Virus record (IMG/VR): IMGVR_UViG_3300028581_001382
Coordinates: 62,001 to 126,000 of that record
Length of the DNA stretch: 64,000 nucleotides
Source: a virus
Strand: one strand, 5' to 3'
Part shown: piece by piece, positions 25,336-34,354 of the stretch
Layout: each line of letters opens with the position of its first letter
How positions within the stretch are numbered: the stretch's first letter is position 1
The notes under the pieces: model-generated
What the model saw: the letters and a program-made list of their open reading frames with translations, nothing else
Told to the model about the DNA's origin: nothing
The model's database searches: none
Position numbers and translations under genes: made by a program

Positions 25336-26001
25336 TCAATCCCAAAGATTTTGATAATATCGGCCGAACAAACGAAATCCATTTTGGATTCTATTTTCAA
25401 CTACTTTCATTCCATCATAATCACATTTGTATGTGTTGTTAGGACCATCTTTCATTTGAAAAAACTTATGTTCACCTTTGGGCACTTCGTTACCATGCAC
25501 ATCAACTGGAACCCACAGCATATCAATTTCGCCTTCACGGAAAGCATCTTCCCAGGAGTTGTCAACTTTGCACTCAAATGCAAAGATCATTTCGTTTATG
25601 ACCCACTCCCAACGAGCAAAGTGGTTGCTGTCAGTGTCATACTCATTTTCTTTGGGGGCTGCTTCGGTGCTGCGTAGGCCAAGGCCTTCGGGCAGATCTG
25701 AATCATCTACAAAGCCAGCGCCGTGTTGTTTTTCTTTCAGTTGTTTCAGCATGGGCAGGATGATGTGGGCCAGGGTATAATCCATGCTCCAAGTGTCATA
25801 GCGATCAATCTTCACATACTCAATCTTGGGATGCACAAAATCCAAGAACCGTTGTGCAGCCACACACAGTGGATTCAGTCGATTCTTCCACCGTTCAATC
25901 ACAGGCTCGTCGTACTCAATCTCACGCCAGAAAAACACTTTTTCTAGTATGGTATACGGACTCAGCCAATGGTCACGATAACCAGATAGATATACTTTCA
26001 T
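25336..26001 (-). CDS. Widely conserved T4-like phage protein
   Basis: 221 aa: YRDHWLSPYTILEKVFFWRE, PKIEYVKIDRYDTWSMDYTL, KENEYDTDSNHFARWEWVIN, ending RIQNGFRLFGRYYQNLWD. This pattern (WLSPYTxLEKVFFW, KIDxWDTWxMDxTLA, NGFRLFGKYYxxLWD) is one I know from a great many myoviruses, always uncharacterised. The four-base downstream spacing suggests one operon. Confidence 0.8.
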   Translation of the reverse strand: MKVYLSGYRDHWLSPYTILEKVFFWREIEYDEPVIERWKNRLNPLCVAAQRFLDFVHPKIEYVKIDRYDTWSMDYTLAHIILPMLKQLKEKQHGAGFVDDSDLPEGLGLRSTEAAPKENEYDTDSNHFARWEWVINEMIFAFECKVDNSWEDAFREGEIDMLWVPVDVHGNEVPKGEHKFFQMKDGPNNTYKCDYDGMKVVENRIQNGFRLFGRYYQNLWD

Positions 26002-26183
26002 TTTTCAACCTTTTGAATTTCCCAAGTGCCATCGTTACGGTCAATCCATTTTAGATTGTCGCCGGTGTTCCATCCTGCTTCATCCAACATGTCTTTGGGA
26101 AATGGCAACACAAGATCACCACTGCCGTCTTCGGCTTGTTCCAATGTAACTGTCCAAATTTTGCAATTTTCTGTAGTCATCAT
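25998..26183 (-). CDS. AbrB/SpoVT-like small protein
   Basis: 61 aa: WTVTLEQAEDGSGDLVLPFP, then KDMLDEAGWNTGDNLKWIDR. The GDLVLPFP..L...GW..GD.L pattern is that of the phage AbrB-like swapped-hairpin family, usually DNA-binding. It begins ATGATG overlapping the previous stop; AGGAGC in the upstream RSK-stop codons is the ribosome site. Confidence 0.72.
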   Translation of the reverse strand: MMTTENCKIWTVTLEQAEDGSGDLVLPFPKDMLDEAGWNTGDNLKWIDRNDGTWEIQKVEK

Positions 26184-26341
26184 TTGCTCCTGATACGATC
26201 AAGCACCTGTTTAGCTTCACTGAAGTCACTGTGCTCTATTAGAGATTCTTCCAGCTGTTCTTGTAGTTTACAAATAGTTGCCTCCACTGGATACGGTTGT
26301 GACCAACGCACTGTGTATGATACCAGTTTGTAATCATTCAT
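26180..26341 (-). CDS. Small phage protein, EAKQVLDRI end
   Basis: 53 aa from the ATG at 26341 (MNDYKLVSYTVRWSQPYPVE). GAGGTATAAT before it is the FEV-stop end of the phosphatase gene. It ends DFSEAKQVLDRIRSK, like the gene at 23459. Function unknown. Confidence 0.65.
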   Translation of the reverse strand: MNDYKLVSYTVRWSQPYPVEATICKLQEQLEESLIEHSDFSEAKQVLDRIRSK

Positions 26342-26342
26342 A

Positions 26343-27236
26343 TTATACCTCAAACGTTTGCAAAGTCCAAACGTCAGCCTGGTGTTCGTAACCAATGTAT
26401 CCACGTGGGTTACATACCACACGACATGAACCAATCATGTAATCAAAGTTATGATGGGTATGTCCATGTGTCCATAACTTGATCTGCGGATGATTCAACA
26501 TCAACTCACTCAAGTCCGAACTATATGCGCCATTCATCATGACATCATCCTGGTACTGTGGTTTGGTACTGAGCTTGCTAGGAGAATGATGTCCTACCAC
26601 TACAAACTTCCCTGCGGGATTCTCTGCCACTGCTGCACGAATAACTGTGAGCATGGCTTTGTGATCTTCCACAGAATCCTCTGGTGTGAACGTAGCCGGC
26701 CGTTCGTGAAATGTCACAATCTCTCGATCGGGATCATCAGGAAACTTTGGATTAGGCTGGTAACCTTTGAATGTGATCATTCTAAGACTATTTTTGATGC
26801 AACGGTAATCATTCATCATTTTACGAATACTATACAAAGTATGTGGATCTTCTTGATTCATATCAGTCCACAGTGTACCGCACACAAAGGTCACATCACC
26901 CAGTGTGATGGTTTCTTTTTCCAGCACATGAAGGTTCTTCAAGTAGGCCAGTTTTTCACGAAGGTGGGATATTGTGGTACCGTAGTCACCATGATAATGT
27001 TCATGGTTGCCCACGATGTAAATCACGTGCTTGAACTGTGCTGCACAGTTTTCAAAAAATTCGTGATACTTATGGCTCTTGGTATGTTCGCCCAGGAGAT
27101 TGTGAACGTCACGATCAGCTAGATCACGTGCCACACAGATATCGCCGCTGAGAATCAATACATCGGCACCTTCGGTGTTGTGCAGTTCAAGTGGTCCAAA
27201 TTCCAAGTGTACATCAGATGCTAGTGCTATTTTCAT
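26343..27236 (-). CDS. Calcineurin-like metallophosphoesterase
   Basis: 297 aa with all metal motifs in order: SDVH (8-11), SGD (30-32), GNHEHY (~96-101), GHHS (~219), and THGHTHHN near 261. Such enzymes hydrolyse phosphodiesters or nucleotides with two metals. It belongs to a cytoplasmic group without signal peptide; substrate unknown. It overlaps the upstream membrane-protein gene by 23 bases. Confidence 0.88.
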   Translation of the reverse strand: MKIALASDVHLEFGPLELHNTEGADVLILSGDICVARDLADRDVHNLLGEHTKSHKYHEFFENCAAQFKHVIYIVGNHEHYHGDYGTTISHLREKLAYLKNLHVLEKETITLGDVTFVCGTLWTDMNQEDPHTLYSIRKMMNDYRCIKNSLRMITFKGYQPNPKFPDDPDREIVTFHERPATFTPEDSVEDHKAMLTVIRAAVAENPAGKFVVVGHHSPSKLSTKPQYQDDVMMNGAYSSDLSELMLNHPQIKLWTHGHTHHNFDYMIGSCRVVCNPRGYIGYEHQADVWTLQTFEV

Positions 27237-27579
27237 GTAATACTTTCAATTGCTGTTTCAATATGCTTAATGCAGCAGGGTCACCTTTGGCCACTGCTGC
27301 TTCTTTGTCTGGATACCGTTGTTCGAATCGATCTCGGATTTCTTCAATATTTCGTCCGGTACACACAAATTCTTTTGTAAAGTAATTATAACACAGAAAT
27401 TGGTCATTTACAGGTTCAACTTCTAAAATAACCAAAGTTTTGTTGGCCACTCTTGTCAATATATCTTGTGCTTCGGGCGTGATCTCAACTGCTGGGTTTA
27501 CTCGTACAGCTTGAAACAAAGAAACTATTACCCATCCAACAAGTATGCTTATCACAACTGGAAGTAAAAAGTCTAACAT
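27214..27579 (-). CDS. Small membrane-anchored protein
   Basis: 121 aa. One N-terminal membrane segment (LLPVVISILVGWVIVSLF), then a soluble part containing DQFLCYNYFTKEFVCTGRNI and RFEQRYPDKEAAVAKGDPAA. No catalytic motif. Function unknown. Confidence 0.65.
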   Translation of the reverse strand: MLDFLLPVVISILVGWVIVSLFQAVRVNPAVEITPEAQDILTRVANKTLVILEVEPVNDQFLCYNYFTKEFVCTGRNIEEIRDRFEQRYPDKEAAVAKGDPAALSILKQQLKVLHENSTSI

Positions 27580-27586
27580 ACAGTAA

Positions 27587-27895
27587 TTACCCCTGACGAA
27601 TTGATTCTAGTGTGATCATTTTGCCCAATTCACGCTCAAAGTCCAGATCATCTGGAATCACATAGTGACGGAATTGATTGTCATCCTTGCGTCGATCGTA
27701 GTGTCGAAATGTTATAATCTTGCCACCTATAGCTGGCATCACAGTGATGTTCAAGCCTGTATGGCTATCAATATTGTCACTGTTACTACGAACAGCGGTA
27801 AATGTGTCAGGACTGGACAACCCGTATTTTTCTTGCTGGTCACAGTACTGATCTTCTTGTGCCCAACGAACGATCATGCGTTTAAACCATTTCAT
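27587..27895 (-). CDS. Hypothetical protein
   Basis: 102 aa from the ATG at 27895 (MKWFKRMIVRWAQEDQYCDQ); AGGAAAGCAGC before it is the RKAA-stop end of the cupin gene, and the starts overlap (ATGA). Contains GLNITVMPAIGGKIITFRHY and DRRKDDNQFRHYVI, a short beta domain. Family unknown. Confidence 0.65.
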   Translation of the reverse strand: MKWFKRMIVRWAQEDQYCDQQEKYGLSSPDTFTAVRSNSDNIDSHTGLNITVMPAIGGKIITFRHYDRRKDDNQFRHYVIPDDLDFERELGKMITLESIRQG

Positions 27896-28344
27896 GCTGC
27901 TTTCCTTTGTGTCAAATATTGTTCCCACTGTACCCATTTATTCTTGACCAAGAATCCCCAATCACGTTGTTTGATACCTGGCATGAACAAGGTCCAGCAT
28001 TGAATATCTGGATCCAGTTCAATCCTGTGATAGGTATTGGCCTTGGCTATACGGAAACTGCCTGCACCGCACCAACGAGCAATTTCACCCATTTTGCGAC
28101 CTTGATTATCAAACTGTGGTTGCCATTCCCAATAGCCACCTTTCAAAATTAGTGTGGCAAAGGGCCATGGATGATCATGTACATCGTCCGGATCTGATTT
28201 CAAGAACTTATGCACAAAGATATTAAATGGAAACCAGTTGCGATCTTTGAGAAACACATAGTAGCGTTCCAAATAAGGCTCGTTGTCTACGCGATCTTGA
28301 ATAACACGATGCCGACCCAGTTTTTGAAAAATTTTCTTAATCAT
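27892..28344 (-). CDS. Cupin-fold protein
   Basis: 150 aa. The motif DPDDVHDHPWPFATLILKGG gives the cupin-1 histidines; YWEW and ANTYHRIELDPDIQCWTLFM give the second motif. Small single-domain cupin, probably metal binding, of the type found in aquatic phages. Substrate unknown. Driven by the promoter at 28367-28395. Confidence 0.8.
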   Translation of the reverse strand: MIKKIFQKLGRHRVIQDRVDNEPYLERYYVFLKDRNWFPFNIFVHKFLKSDPDDVHDHPWPFATLILKGGYWEWQPQFDNQGRKMGEIARWCGAGSFRIAKANTYHRIELDPDIQCWTLFMPGIKQRDWGFLVKNKWVQWEQYLTQRKAA

Positions 28345-28366
28345 TGATCAATTCCTTCATGATTGT

Positions 28367-28395
28367 ATTATACATGAACTGTGGTTATTGGGCAA
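28367..28395 (-). promoter_or_regulatory. Early-type sigma70-like promoter
   Basis: Minus-strand TTGCCC, 17-base spacer, TATAAT, starting immediately after the terminator at 28398-28424. Confidence 0.7.
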
Positions 28396-28397
28396 GA

Positions 28398-28424
28398 AAA
28401 AACCCTGCATTGAGCAGGGTTTTT
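28398..28424 (-). terminator. Rho-independent terminator
   Basis: Minus-strand stem AAAAACCCTGC / GCAGGGTTTTT with a short loop and T-rich tail, downstream of the gene at 28448-28714. Confidence 0.8.
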
Positions 28425-28447
28425 GGTGTGGAACCTAGTTAATAGGA

Positions 28448-28714
28448 TTAGACCAAACCAAGTGCCATTGCTCGGTAACCAGCAGCCACCAACTTGCGGC
28501 TGGGCTTGCCAATCACGTACTCAGTGACTTGCACACCATTGCCAGCTTTACGGTTGTTGGCATATACTGCAAATCCGGCTTGACGAACGCGGCTAACTTC
28601 GGCGCTCATGTTCTTGATGCCAAAACGCTTTTCAGCAGCAGCAGGGGTCACTGCTTCGCCATTTTGCAAGGCGGTGAACAGTTTAAAAGTTTTGGTGTTT
28701 TCGCTAATACGCAT
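28448..28714 (-). CDS. Small winged-helix-like phage protein
   Basis: 88 aa from the ATG at 28714 (AGGAGATTAAAAAC before it): MRISENTKTFKLFTALQNGE, VTPAAAEKRFGIKNMSAEVS, RVRQAGFAVYANNRK. The helix-turn-helix-wing layout suggests a DNA-binding protein. It is transcribed alone, between its own promoter and terminator, so may be an abundant regulator. Confidence 0.75.
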   Translation of the reverse strand: MRISENTKTFKLFTALQNGEAVTPAAAEKRFGIKNMSAEVSRVRQAGFAVYANNRKAGNGVQVTEYVIGKPSRKLVAAGYRAMALGLV

Positions 28715-28758
28715 GTTTTTAATCTCCTGTAAAGTTGCTGTTGCCACAGCATGATCTT

Positions 28759-28787
28759 AGTATAAGCGATCTGTCATATCAATGCAA
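28759..28787 (-). promoter_or_regulatory. Early-type sigma70-like promoter
   Basis: Minus-strand TTGCAT, 17-base spacer, TATACT, ~45 bases before the winged-helix-like gene. Confidence 0.6.
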
Positions 28788-28790
28788 CAT

Positions 28791-28814
28791 TTTTGGCAAT
28801 CAATTTTGCCAAAA
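28791..28814. other. 8-bp inverted repeat between divergent genes
   Basis: TTTTGGCA and TGCCAAAA arms with an 8-base spacer, directly upstream of the minus-strand promoter and before the plus-strand late-promoter-like CATAAATA near 28835. An operator for the winged-helix-like product is possible. Confidence 0.35.
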
Positions 28815-28864
28815 TGTTTAGAAATAAACGGCGCACATAAATAACAATGTAACCGGAGGCACCC

Positions 28865-29296
28865 ATGTTACACACCATAACACAACCCAACGAATATCTA
28901 CTGTCTTTGATAAAAGATGATCCTGTACGTCCAGAAATTCCTCTCAGCGACCGTGTGAATCACAACAGTCGAATTTATGTCTGGATGAATGGTGACGAAA
29001 CTGCTGCTGTGACTTGTGTAAAGTTTCTAGAGTCAGTTCCTGCTGCTGTGGAAGATATGGCCAACATGGTCGAGAGTGCCACCACAGCGGTATTTTATAC
29101 CATCTGGAGTTATGCTGCCGGTGCTGGTCGTGTGTTGATCCAAGAAGCTCAAAAGAGCATAGAGACTGAATTTCCGGGCATACAGACCTATGTGACCTTG
29201 AGTCCCAAAACCGAAATGGCTCGGCGTTTTCATCTCAAAAATGGTGCTCGAGAACTACGCGAAAATCTCAACACCATCAACTACATTTATAAGTGA
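28865..29296 (+). CDS. GNAT-like acetyltransferase
   Basis: 143 aa, GGAGGCACCC before the ATG. FYTIWSYAAGAGRVLIQEAQ contains the acetyl-CoA loop-like GAGR, and YVTLSPKTEMARRFHLKNGA is the C-terminal signature of a small GNAT group I recall from marine phages. Substrate unknown. First of two plus-strand genes, with a CATAAATA element upstream. Confidence 0.72.
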   Translation: MLHTITQPNEYLLSLIKDDPVRPEIPLSDRVNHNSRIYVWMNGDETAAVTCVKFLESVPAAVEDMANMVESATTAVFYTIWSYAAGAGRVLIQEAQKSIETEFPGIQTYVTLSPKTEMARRFHLKNGARELRENLNTINYIYK

Positions 29297-29362
29297 TTAG
29301 ATAAATAAAATACACACACATCACACACACTTTCTATATTCCACAAACTAATAGGAGGGTGT

Positions 29363-29884
29363 ATGTACCAGGAATATCTAATTTATTGGATCCATAGCGA
29401 TCAAGAAACCAGCATAGAAACACAAGGCTATGTTGGTATTACTAAAGACCTAACTCGCAGACTTAAAGAACACAGAAGAAAACACAACTTTCTGGACAAC
29501 AGAACGGTAGATGTTTTTCTTTATGGTGATAAACTCTATTGTAAACAAATAGAAAAATCATTGCGGCCTAAACGCAATGTTGGGCTAAACATTGCCGAAG
29601 GCGGTGGGCTCCCCCCAAATGTGAAGGGTATTAAACGGAGCATGGAAACCAGGGCCAAAATAAAAGCCAGCATGGTTGGGTTTAAGGGCCAAACACATTC
29701 GGAAGAAACCAAAGCAAAGATGAGATCAGTAAAAAGAACTCCACATTTACATACAGAAGAAACTAAAAAACGGTTATCAGAGATTGCCAAAAATCGAACA
29801 ACGCCCAATTCTATGTTAGGTAAAAAACATTCCCCTGAAACAATAGAAAAAATAAGGGCCAAGGCCAAAGCTCGATGGACATAA
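29363..29884 (+). CDS. GIY-YIG endonuclease with NUMOD3-type repeats
   Basis: 173 aa. GYVGITKDLTRRLKEHRRKH (residues ~24-43) is the GIY-YIG core (tyrosine, glycine, arginine and histidine visible), followed by LYCKQIEKSLRPKR with the expected glutamate. The C-terminal half has repeated DNA-binding steps, HSEETKAKMRSVKR and HSPETIEKIRAKAK, typical of NUMOD3. A free-standing homing-type mobile gene. Upstream is AGATAAATA, and a terminator follows. Confidence 0.88.
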   Translation: MYQEYLIYWIHSDQETSIETQGYVGITKDLTRRLKEHRRKHNFLDNRTVDVFLYGDKLYCKQIEKSLRPKRNVGLNIAEGGGLPPNVKGIKRSMETRAKIKASMVGFKGQTHSEETKAKMRSVKRTPHLHTEETKKRLSEIAKNRTTPNSMLGKKHSPETIEKIRAKAKARWT

Positions 29885-29888
29885 AAAT

Positions 29889-29910
29889 GAAAGCCCCGCA
29901 AGGGGCTTTC
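29889..29910. terminator. Bidirectional terminator between convergent genes
   Basis: GAAAGCCCC / GGGGCTTTC perfect 9-bp stem with a GCAA loop. T-rich on the plus side and A-rich (thus T-rich in reverse) on the other, so it can serve both the GIY-YIG gene and the SWIM gene. Confidence 0.8.
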
Positions 29911-30249
29911 TTATACTTGCTTGATATGTCTGCAATCACCGCGGAAACGAAATCCTGAGCAGGTACAACTATAGCTGCCATCAAGTTCTGTGACTTTGTA
30001 CTCATCGCCTTTGCTACCTTTTACAGTCCAGGTACGGCCTTCGGGTTCTTTCAAACCAGTCGCAAACTGCACTGGATTCACCACAAACTTGCGACCACGG
30101 GTATCAATACGGATAAAGTTTTTAAACGTTTTGATGTCGTCTGTGACGCGGGGCCGGAACGCATACATCTTGGTCTTGCTATCATCCAGCAAGTAGATGC
30201 CGTTGGGAACAGAGTCCTTGTAGTCGGTTGTTTCGGCAAACCATTTCAT
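29911..30249 (-). CDS. SWIM zinc-finger-like phage protein
   Basis: 112 aa. The C-terminus YSCTCSGFRFRGDCRHIKQV is a SWIM motif (CxC...CxH). WTVKGSKGDEYKVTELDGS precedes it. The first part (AETTDYKDSVPNGIYLLDDS) is a small beta domain. SWIM fingers bind DNA or protein; role unknown. Ribosome site AAGGAATCAAA. Confidence 0.8.
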   Translation of the reverse strand: MKWFAETTDYKDSVPNGIYLLDDSKTKMYAFRPRVTDDIKTFKNFIRIDTRGRKFVVNPVQFATGLKEPEGRTWTVKGSKGDEYKVTELDGSYSCTCSGFRFRGDCRHIKQV

Positions 30250-30258
30250 TTTGATTCC

Positions 30259-30426
30259 TTAGCTGAGTCTACGGGCATTACGTTGATATTGATATTCACG
30301 TCTAAGCCACCATTTGTATCGAACAAAGTATTCTTTAAAAGTATGGCGAGGTTGGCCGTATCCATCCAGCTCGTCGCAGTTTTCACGCCATAACTCAACC
30401 AACCAATGTCGAAATGACTGATTCAT
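30259..30426 (-). CDS. Small basic phage protein (55 aa)
   Basis: MNQSFRHWLVELWRENCDEL, then GYGQPRHTFKEYFVRYKWWL and a basic end RNARRLS. The pattern (short helix LWxxNCxE, QPR, basic WxL end) recurs in T4-like phages by recollection. It fills the gap between two minus-strand genes. Confidence 0.65.
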   Translation of the reverse strand: MNQSFRHWLVELWRENCDELDGYGQPRHTFKEYFVRYKWWLRREYQYQRNARRLS

Positions 30427-30428
30427 GT

Positions 30429-30650
30429 TTAGTTCCCGCCTTTAGTAGAGATACTAGTGTTAACCAACAGATTGAACAGGAACTGTAGACCCCACGCCTG
30501 AAGCCACGTGATCTCGTTGACGCCATTGATGGCACCAACCAAGCACCCGTTCCACAGCATCCAAACAGGCCAACTCAACAGGAAGGACAGCAAAAACAGG
30601 CCTGCAATCACAGTAACGATTGTTCCAATGGTCTCAGAAATTTTTATCAT
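30429..30650 (-). CDS. Small two-segment membrane protein
   Basis: 73 aa. ISETIGTIVTVIAGLFLLSF and PVWMLWNGCLVGAINGVNEI, then TWLQAWGLQFLFNLLVN. The WNGCLV and WLQAWGL motifs are familiar from small phage membrane proteins. Function unknown. Confidence 0.7.
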   Translation of the reverse strand: MIKISETIGTIVTVIAGLFLLSFLLSWPVWMLWNGCLVGAINGVNEITWLQAWGLQFLFNLLVNTSISTKGGN

Positions 30651-30671
30651 GATATTTTACTTTATGATTAA

Positions 30672-30944
30672 TTAAGCAACAGACAGCATGTTAGCAGGCA
30701 CACGCCACAAGCCCTGCGGTGTACGCACGGTGACAAACTTGATAGCAATCTTGTCCACGGTGCCAACAAAAGTCAGACCATTTTTGGTGCTGGTGAATTT
30801 AACTGTGGCACCCAGCATGAGACTACGCTTGGTTTTTTGTGTGAGTTGAGCCCGAGCATATTTCACAGCGTCGATGATACTGGTCAATTGGTCGTTAGTA
30901 AAATTACCATGCAGGATTGCGGTGTTGATTGCTTTGATATCCAT
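30672..30944 (-). CDS. Small phage protein with SH3/KOW-like end
   Basis: 90 aa from the ATG at 30944 (AAAAGGAGTCTGTG before it). MDIKAINTAILHGNFTNDQL is a helix, then LGATVKFTSTKNGLTFVGTV and KFVTVRTPQGLWRVPANML, a small beta barrel. A nucleic-acid-binding role is plausible. Function unknown. Confidence 0.7.
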   Translation of the reverse strand: MDIKAINTAILHGNFTNDQLTSIIDAVKYARAQLTQKTKRSLMLGATVKFTSTKNGLTFVGTVDKIAIKFVTVRTPQGLWRVPANMLSVA

Positions 30945-30974
30945 CACAGACTCCTTTTTGCTGAACATGTGTAT

Positions 30975-31003
30975 ATTATAGCCGATCTTGTGTTTCTGGT
31001 CAA
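30975..31003 (-). promoter_or_regulatory. Early-type sigma70-like promoter
   Basis: Minus-strand TTGACC, 17-base spacer, TATAAT, 30 bases upstream of the gene starting at 30944. Confidence 0.78.
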
Positions 31004-31098
31004 CTAAAAAAGTTGTGGTTTTTTACAACAAAAATGAAGTTTTTAGCTGAAAATTTGTCTTTTTGTTATTTTGCTGACAACTTTAGTTGTAATTGGTG

Positions 31099-31491
31099 CT
31101 ATTGATATAACCAACCTAAGTTGAGTTTTTGGTGCATCCAGGTAAACACTGGCACTGAAAACTCTAACTGCCAAATCCCATTCCAGCCTAGATAGTGTTG
31201 GCCGGGCAATTCGCTAGGTCCAGTTAAGTGTGCTGGGTAATCTGGCCTATACACTCCGGCCCACACAAATCGTGGATCAGTGATGCCAAAAAAACTCACG
31301 CTCACAATTTCTACGGCTGTGGTGGGATCAGAATCCAATTTATCAACATGATGCACTTTTATTACCGTTTGATCAGTTGCAATAAAATCAAACTCAAAAT
31401 CTTGAGTATGTGTTAACATTTGATCAACACTCTTACCGCCCGCAGTTATCACCACCCTTGGCCGATTTATCGGGCGCAATCTCAAACTCAT
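31099..31491 (-). CDS. Conserved phage protein, beta-rich
   Basis: 130 aa from the ATG at 31491 (TCAGGTCATA before it); an earlier ATG at 31515 overlapping the radical SAM gene is an alternative. DPTTAVEIVSVSFFGITDPR, FVWAGVYRPDYPAHL and GQHYLGWNGIWQLEFSVPVF, ending LNLGWLYQ. I recall this protein next to sugar-transfer and radical SAM genes in marine phages. Possible carbohydrate-linked role; unproven. Confidence 0.65.
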   Translation of the reverse strand: MSLRLRPINRPRVVITAGGKSVDQMLTHTQDFEFDFIATDQTVIKVHHVDKLDSDPTTAVEIVSVSFFGITDPRFVWAGVYRPDYPAHLTGPSELPGQHYLGWNGIWQLEFSVPVFTWMHQKLNLGWLYQ

Positions 31492-31504
31492 TATGACCTG
31501 ATAA

Positions 31505-32794
31505 TCAATAGCCATGCTTATCCCAGACTGCTTCAAGTTCTGGGTACAATAATCTAGCATTGTAGCCATATAGTGAATCCCATTTACGGCAATGATCTAC
31601 CATGTGTGCCAGCAAGGCATCTGCTTGTTCAGGTTGGGGTGTAGACAAAATGTTCATGCACATCTGCGCCTGCTCTTTCACAATCAATGCATGATTGTTC
31701 AGATCACTTGCATTGTAATCAACAGGCACTTTTATTTCTGCCAACTGATCTAGAAAGTGTTGATATTGATTGACATACTGTTTTTTTACATGATCTGGCA
31801 ACAACACTGCATTTAAAAATGCTGGGCGGGTAACTGACAAACTTTTGACTATGAGATTTTTTTCCAAGCAATGTTGCAATAGTCCAACAAAATAACCAAT
31901 GGTTAACAAACTTATTGCAGGCCGCACTGTTAGTGTAATGTTATGATTGTTACAAAATGCTTGATAATTGTCAATATTTTTTAATACCTGTTGAGTGTCT
32001 GTGCCTTGGCGTTGATAAGCATTGTGCTCGTCTACCGTTTCTATGCTGACTTCAATTCCTACTCTCCTGAACAATTTTAATTTGTTTATCAACTGAGTAT
32101 TAAACACTGTGCCATTGGTTACAAAACTTAAATTTAAATCCAGCCGATCATGCGCAATCATGTAGTCAACAAAATCTTCAAATCGTTTGGTTAGCAAAGT
32201 TTCGCCACCCATGAAATGTATGTTGTTTAGTTTGGGGATTGCAAGAAGTTGTTGCAGAAAGCTGTGCCAAACTTGTTCATCCTGAGTCCAGTCTGTACCA
32301 AGGTAAGGCCTAGAAGATTCAATGCCCCACTTTATCTGCTGACTGGCAATTTTACTTGATGCATTCGGACCGCACATTTTGCAAGCAAGATTGCAAAAGT
32401 TACCAAGGTCTATATGTATGTCAATTGGATGAGTATCAGTAATGCCAGATTGATTGAAATGTTTGAATCCTGGGCTTTGTACCACGCTCTGGACAAAGCT
32501 CTGTTTAAAAATTGCACTCTTTTGATTGCTCTTGATACGTCTGCTGTTACCACCAACTTGCTCTTCTCGATAACAAGTAGAGCATGCACTAACCGGATAA
32601 TCTCCCAACACCTGCTGTCTAAATTGCTTGACCGGCTCACTATTAAACCAGTCTGATATGGTCATAGTGGCAATGTTGTAATTGCCAGAACTGTATAACT
32701 TGTGTGATTCCTGGCAACAAATACCCAAGCTACCATCCCAATAGATGTGTAGCTCATACCACGGGGTATTACAAAAAATATTTTTATTGATCAC
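31505..32794 (-). CDS. Twitch-type radical SAM protein
   Basis: 429 aa. The cluster-binding motif is [15 protein letters not shown] near residue 130 (CxxxCxxC). [20 protein letters not shown] fits the SAM-binding GGE step. N-terminal [20 protein letters not shown], then CC and CSTCYREEQ, carry extra cysteines that may bind auxiliary clusters (SPASM/twitch-like). Substrate unknown. It sits with two glycosyltransferase-like genes and ClpP. Confidence 0.85.
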   Translation of the reverse strand: MINKNIFCNTPWYELHIYWDGSLGICCQESHKLYSSGNYNIATMTISDWFNSEPVKQFRQQVLGDYPVSACSTCYREEQVGGNSRRIKSNQKSAIFKQSFVQSVVQSPGFKHFNQSGITDTHPIDIHIDLGNFCNLACKMCGPNASSKIASQQIKWGIESSRPYLGTDWTQDEQVWHSFLQQLLAIPKLNNIHFMGGETLLTKRFEDFVDYMIAHDRLDLNLSFVTNGTVFNTQLINKLKLFRRVGIEVSIETVDEHNAYQRQGTDTQQVLKNIDNYQAFCNNHNITLTVRPAISLLTIGYFVGLLQHCLEKNLIVKSLSVTRPAFLNAVLLPDHVKKQYVNQYQHFLDQLAEIKVPVDYNASDLNNHALIVKEQAQMCMNILSTPQPEQADALLAHMVDHCRKWDSLYGYNARLLYPELEAVWDKHGY

Positions 32795-33374
32795 GATTGG
32801 CTAGAATTTTATCAGCTAATCCGTATGCCACAGCTTGATCAGCTGTCATAAAGAAGTCACGTTCCATGTCTGACTCTAGCTCAGCATAAGATTTTCCAGT
32901 ATGCTTGACATAGATATCAGTTAATACTTTTTTCCAACGTAGCAATTCACGTGCCTGGATTTCTACATCAGTGGCTTGCCCTGAGGCTCCTCCCAATGGC
33001 TGATGAATCATATGACGTGCATTAGGTAAGATATACCGTTTTCCTGGTGCGCCAGCTGTTGCCAGCAATGATCCCATACTTGCTCCTTGCCCCATCACAA
33101 TAGTTGCAACATCAGGTTTGATAAACTGCATGGTGTCATAGATGGCCATGCCTGCGGTTACACTTCCGCCTGGTGAATTGATATACAAGCTGATTTCTTT
33201 GTCTGGATTGTCTGCTTCAAGAAATAACAACTGGGCACAGATCAAGCTGGAACTGTGTCCGTTGACTTCGCCGTCCAGCATGACCACACGATCACGTAAC
33301 AGTCGACTGTAGATATCATAACTGCGTTCGCCTTTGGAGGTTTGCTCGAGAACTATGGGTACTAGACTTGACAT
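32784..33374 (-). CDS. clpP: ATP-dependent Clp protease proteolytic subunit
   Basis: 196 aa from the ATG at 33374 (AAGGAATACC before it). The full catalytic triad is present: S99 in GQGASMGS, H124 in HMIHQPLG, D173 in [24 protein letters not shown] is the substrate-binding strand, and the N-terminal [20 protein letters not shown] matches the axial-loop region. Length and motifs match cellular ClpP. It overlaps the upstream glycosyltransferase-like gene by 13 bases and the radical SAM gene by 11. Likely partner of the ClpX at 62032-63234. Confidence 0.97.
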   Translation of the reverse strand: MSSLVPIVLEQTSKGERSYDIYSRLLRDRVVMLDGEVNGHSSSLICAQLLFLEADNPDKEISLYINSPGGSVTAGMAIYDTMQFIKPDVATIVMGQGASMGSLLATAGAPGKRYILPNARHMIHQPLGGASGQATDVEIQARELLRWKKVLTDIYVKHTGKSYAELESDMERDFFMTADQAVAYGLADKILANRDQ

Positions 33375-34354
33375 GGTATTCCTTGTTTGATTTTTATCCA
33401 CTGACCTTGTACATAATCAGTGAAGTGATGTTTATTGTATAGGATTTTTTCCTGCAAAGCAAGATATTTGGCTTGCCAATATTTAGGAGTTTGCTCACAT
33501 AACACTGCTAAAAAGTTTGCAATGTTATCCGGATTTGTTAAATCCAACTGTGTGATGTCTGTGAAATCTTGAATGTAAGATTCAAATCCACGGTCTTGTA
33601 ACCATTGAGTACCACCATCAGGATCGTATACCAAGAATGGTCTACATCCTACTATGGGTTTGTAAATCTTTTCACTCACAAATCCTGAACGATTTATGTC
33701 GTATATAGTTTCGGTAACAATGTTGACCAAATGCCGTTGCCAATTTTTAATATGTCCCAGACTCGCAATGTCATTGGGCGGCCCGTAGTGTTCTCGTCCT
33801 GGGTTAGGTGCTAACGTATCTGGTTCTCGATCAGTATCAAGTAGAATCTCTGCTTGACCGTTGACTCCTCCCATGCTTACTATTCCATGTTTGACAATAT
33901 CCATTGATTCCAACTGTTTGTACAGTTTGCGCCTGTGCAAATGTGGTTTGCGATTCAAACACATATAGGCTGTGTTGATTTGAGTTGCGTCTAGTAATAT
34001 GTCTTGGGCAGGTGGATTTAAATAATGTTCTACAAACAATGCACAGAAATCCACAGCATGTTTGCCTGGATAGTACCCCACTGTTAAAATCTCACAGTCA
34101 AACTCATTGTACCATGATTGTTGTGGTATAGCTTGATCCAGCATAGCTACCAGTATAATTCTATCTACTGGATTAGATTTCAGCCAAGCCAACACTTGCT
34201 GATGATACTCATTGGTGTACCACACTGAGTTTATAACCACAGTTTGACTCAAGTCTATTGCAATATGTTGTAACAAACTATCAACTATACTTTGTTCAAA
34301 TTGTTTAAGAGGCAAATGATTACCCCACCCATTGTCAAATTTTTGTATAATCAT
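33362..34354 (-). CDS. Glycosyltransferase-like phage protein A
   Basis: 330 aa. [20 protein letters not shown], then [20 protein letters not shown], follows the C-terminal pattern (T-EK-x-x-P, PF-L-V, L-x-x-RGF) of fucosyltransferase-like phage proteins; the same pattern is in the genes at 34335 and 58429. The N-terminal half ([20 protein letters not shown]) is a variable Rossmann-like domain. Probably transfers or recognises sugars; donor unknown. Overlaps gene B by 20 bases. Confidence 0.65.
   Translation of the reverse strand: MIIQKFDNGWGNHLPLKQFEQSIVDSLLQHIAIDLSQTVVINSVWYTNEYHQQVLAWLKSNPVDRIILVAMLDQAIPQQSWYNEFDCEILTVGYYPGKHAVDFCALFVEHYLNPPAQDILLDATQINTAYMCLNRKPHLHRRKLYKQLESMDIVKHGIVSMGGVNGQAEILLDTDREPDTLAPNPGREHYGPPNDIASLGHIKNWQRHLVNIVTETIYDINRSGFVSEKIYKPIVGCRPFLVYDPDGGTQWLQDRGFESYIQDFTDITQLDLTNPDNIANFLAVLCEQTPKYWQAKYLALQEKILYNKHHFTDYVQGQWIKIKQGIPCQV

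Noticed and set aside
27385-27390. TATAAT hexamer as a promoter
   Set aside because: Inside a gene with no TTGACC-like box at 17 bases; only an 11-base spaced ATGACC.
31004-31098. Terminator or small gene in the 95-bp gap
   Set aside because: Two weak A/T-rich inverted repeats with short stems and no open frame with a ribosome site.
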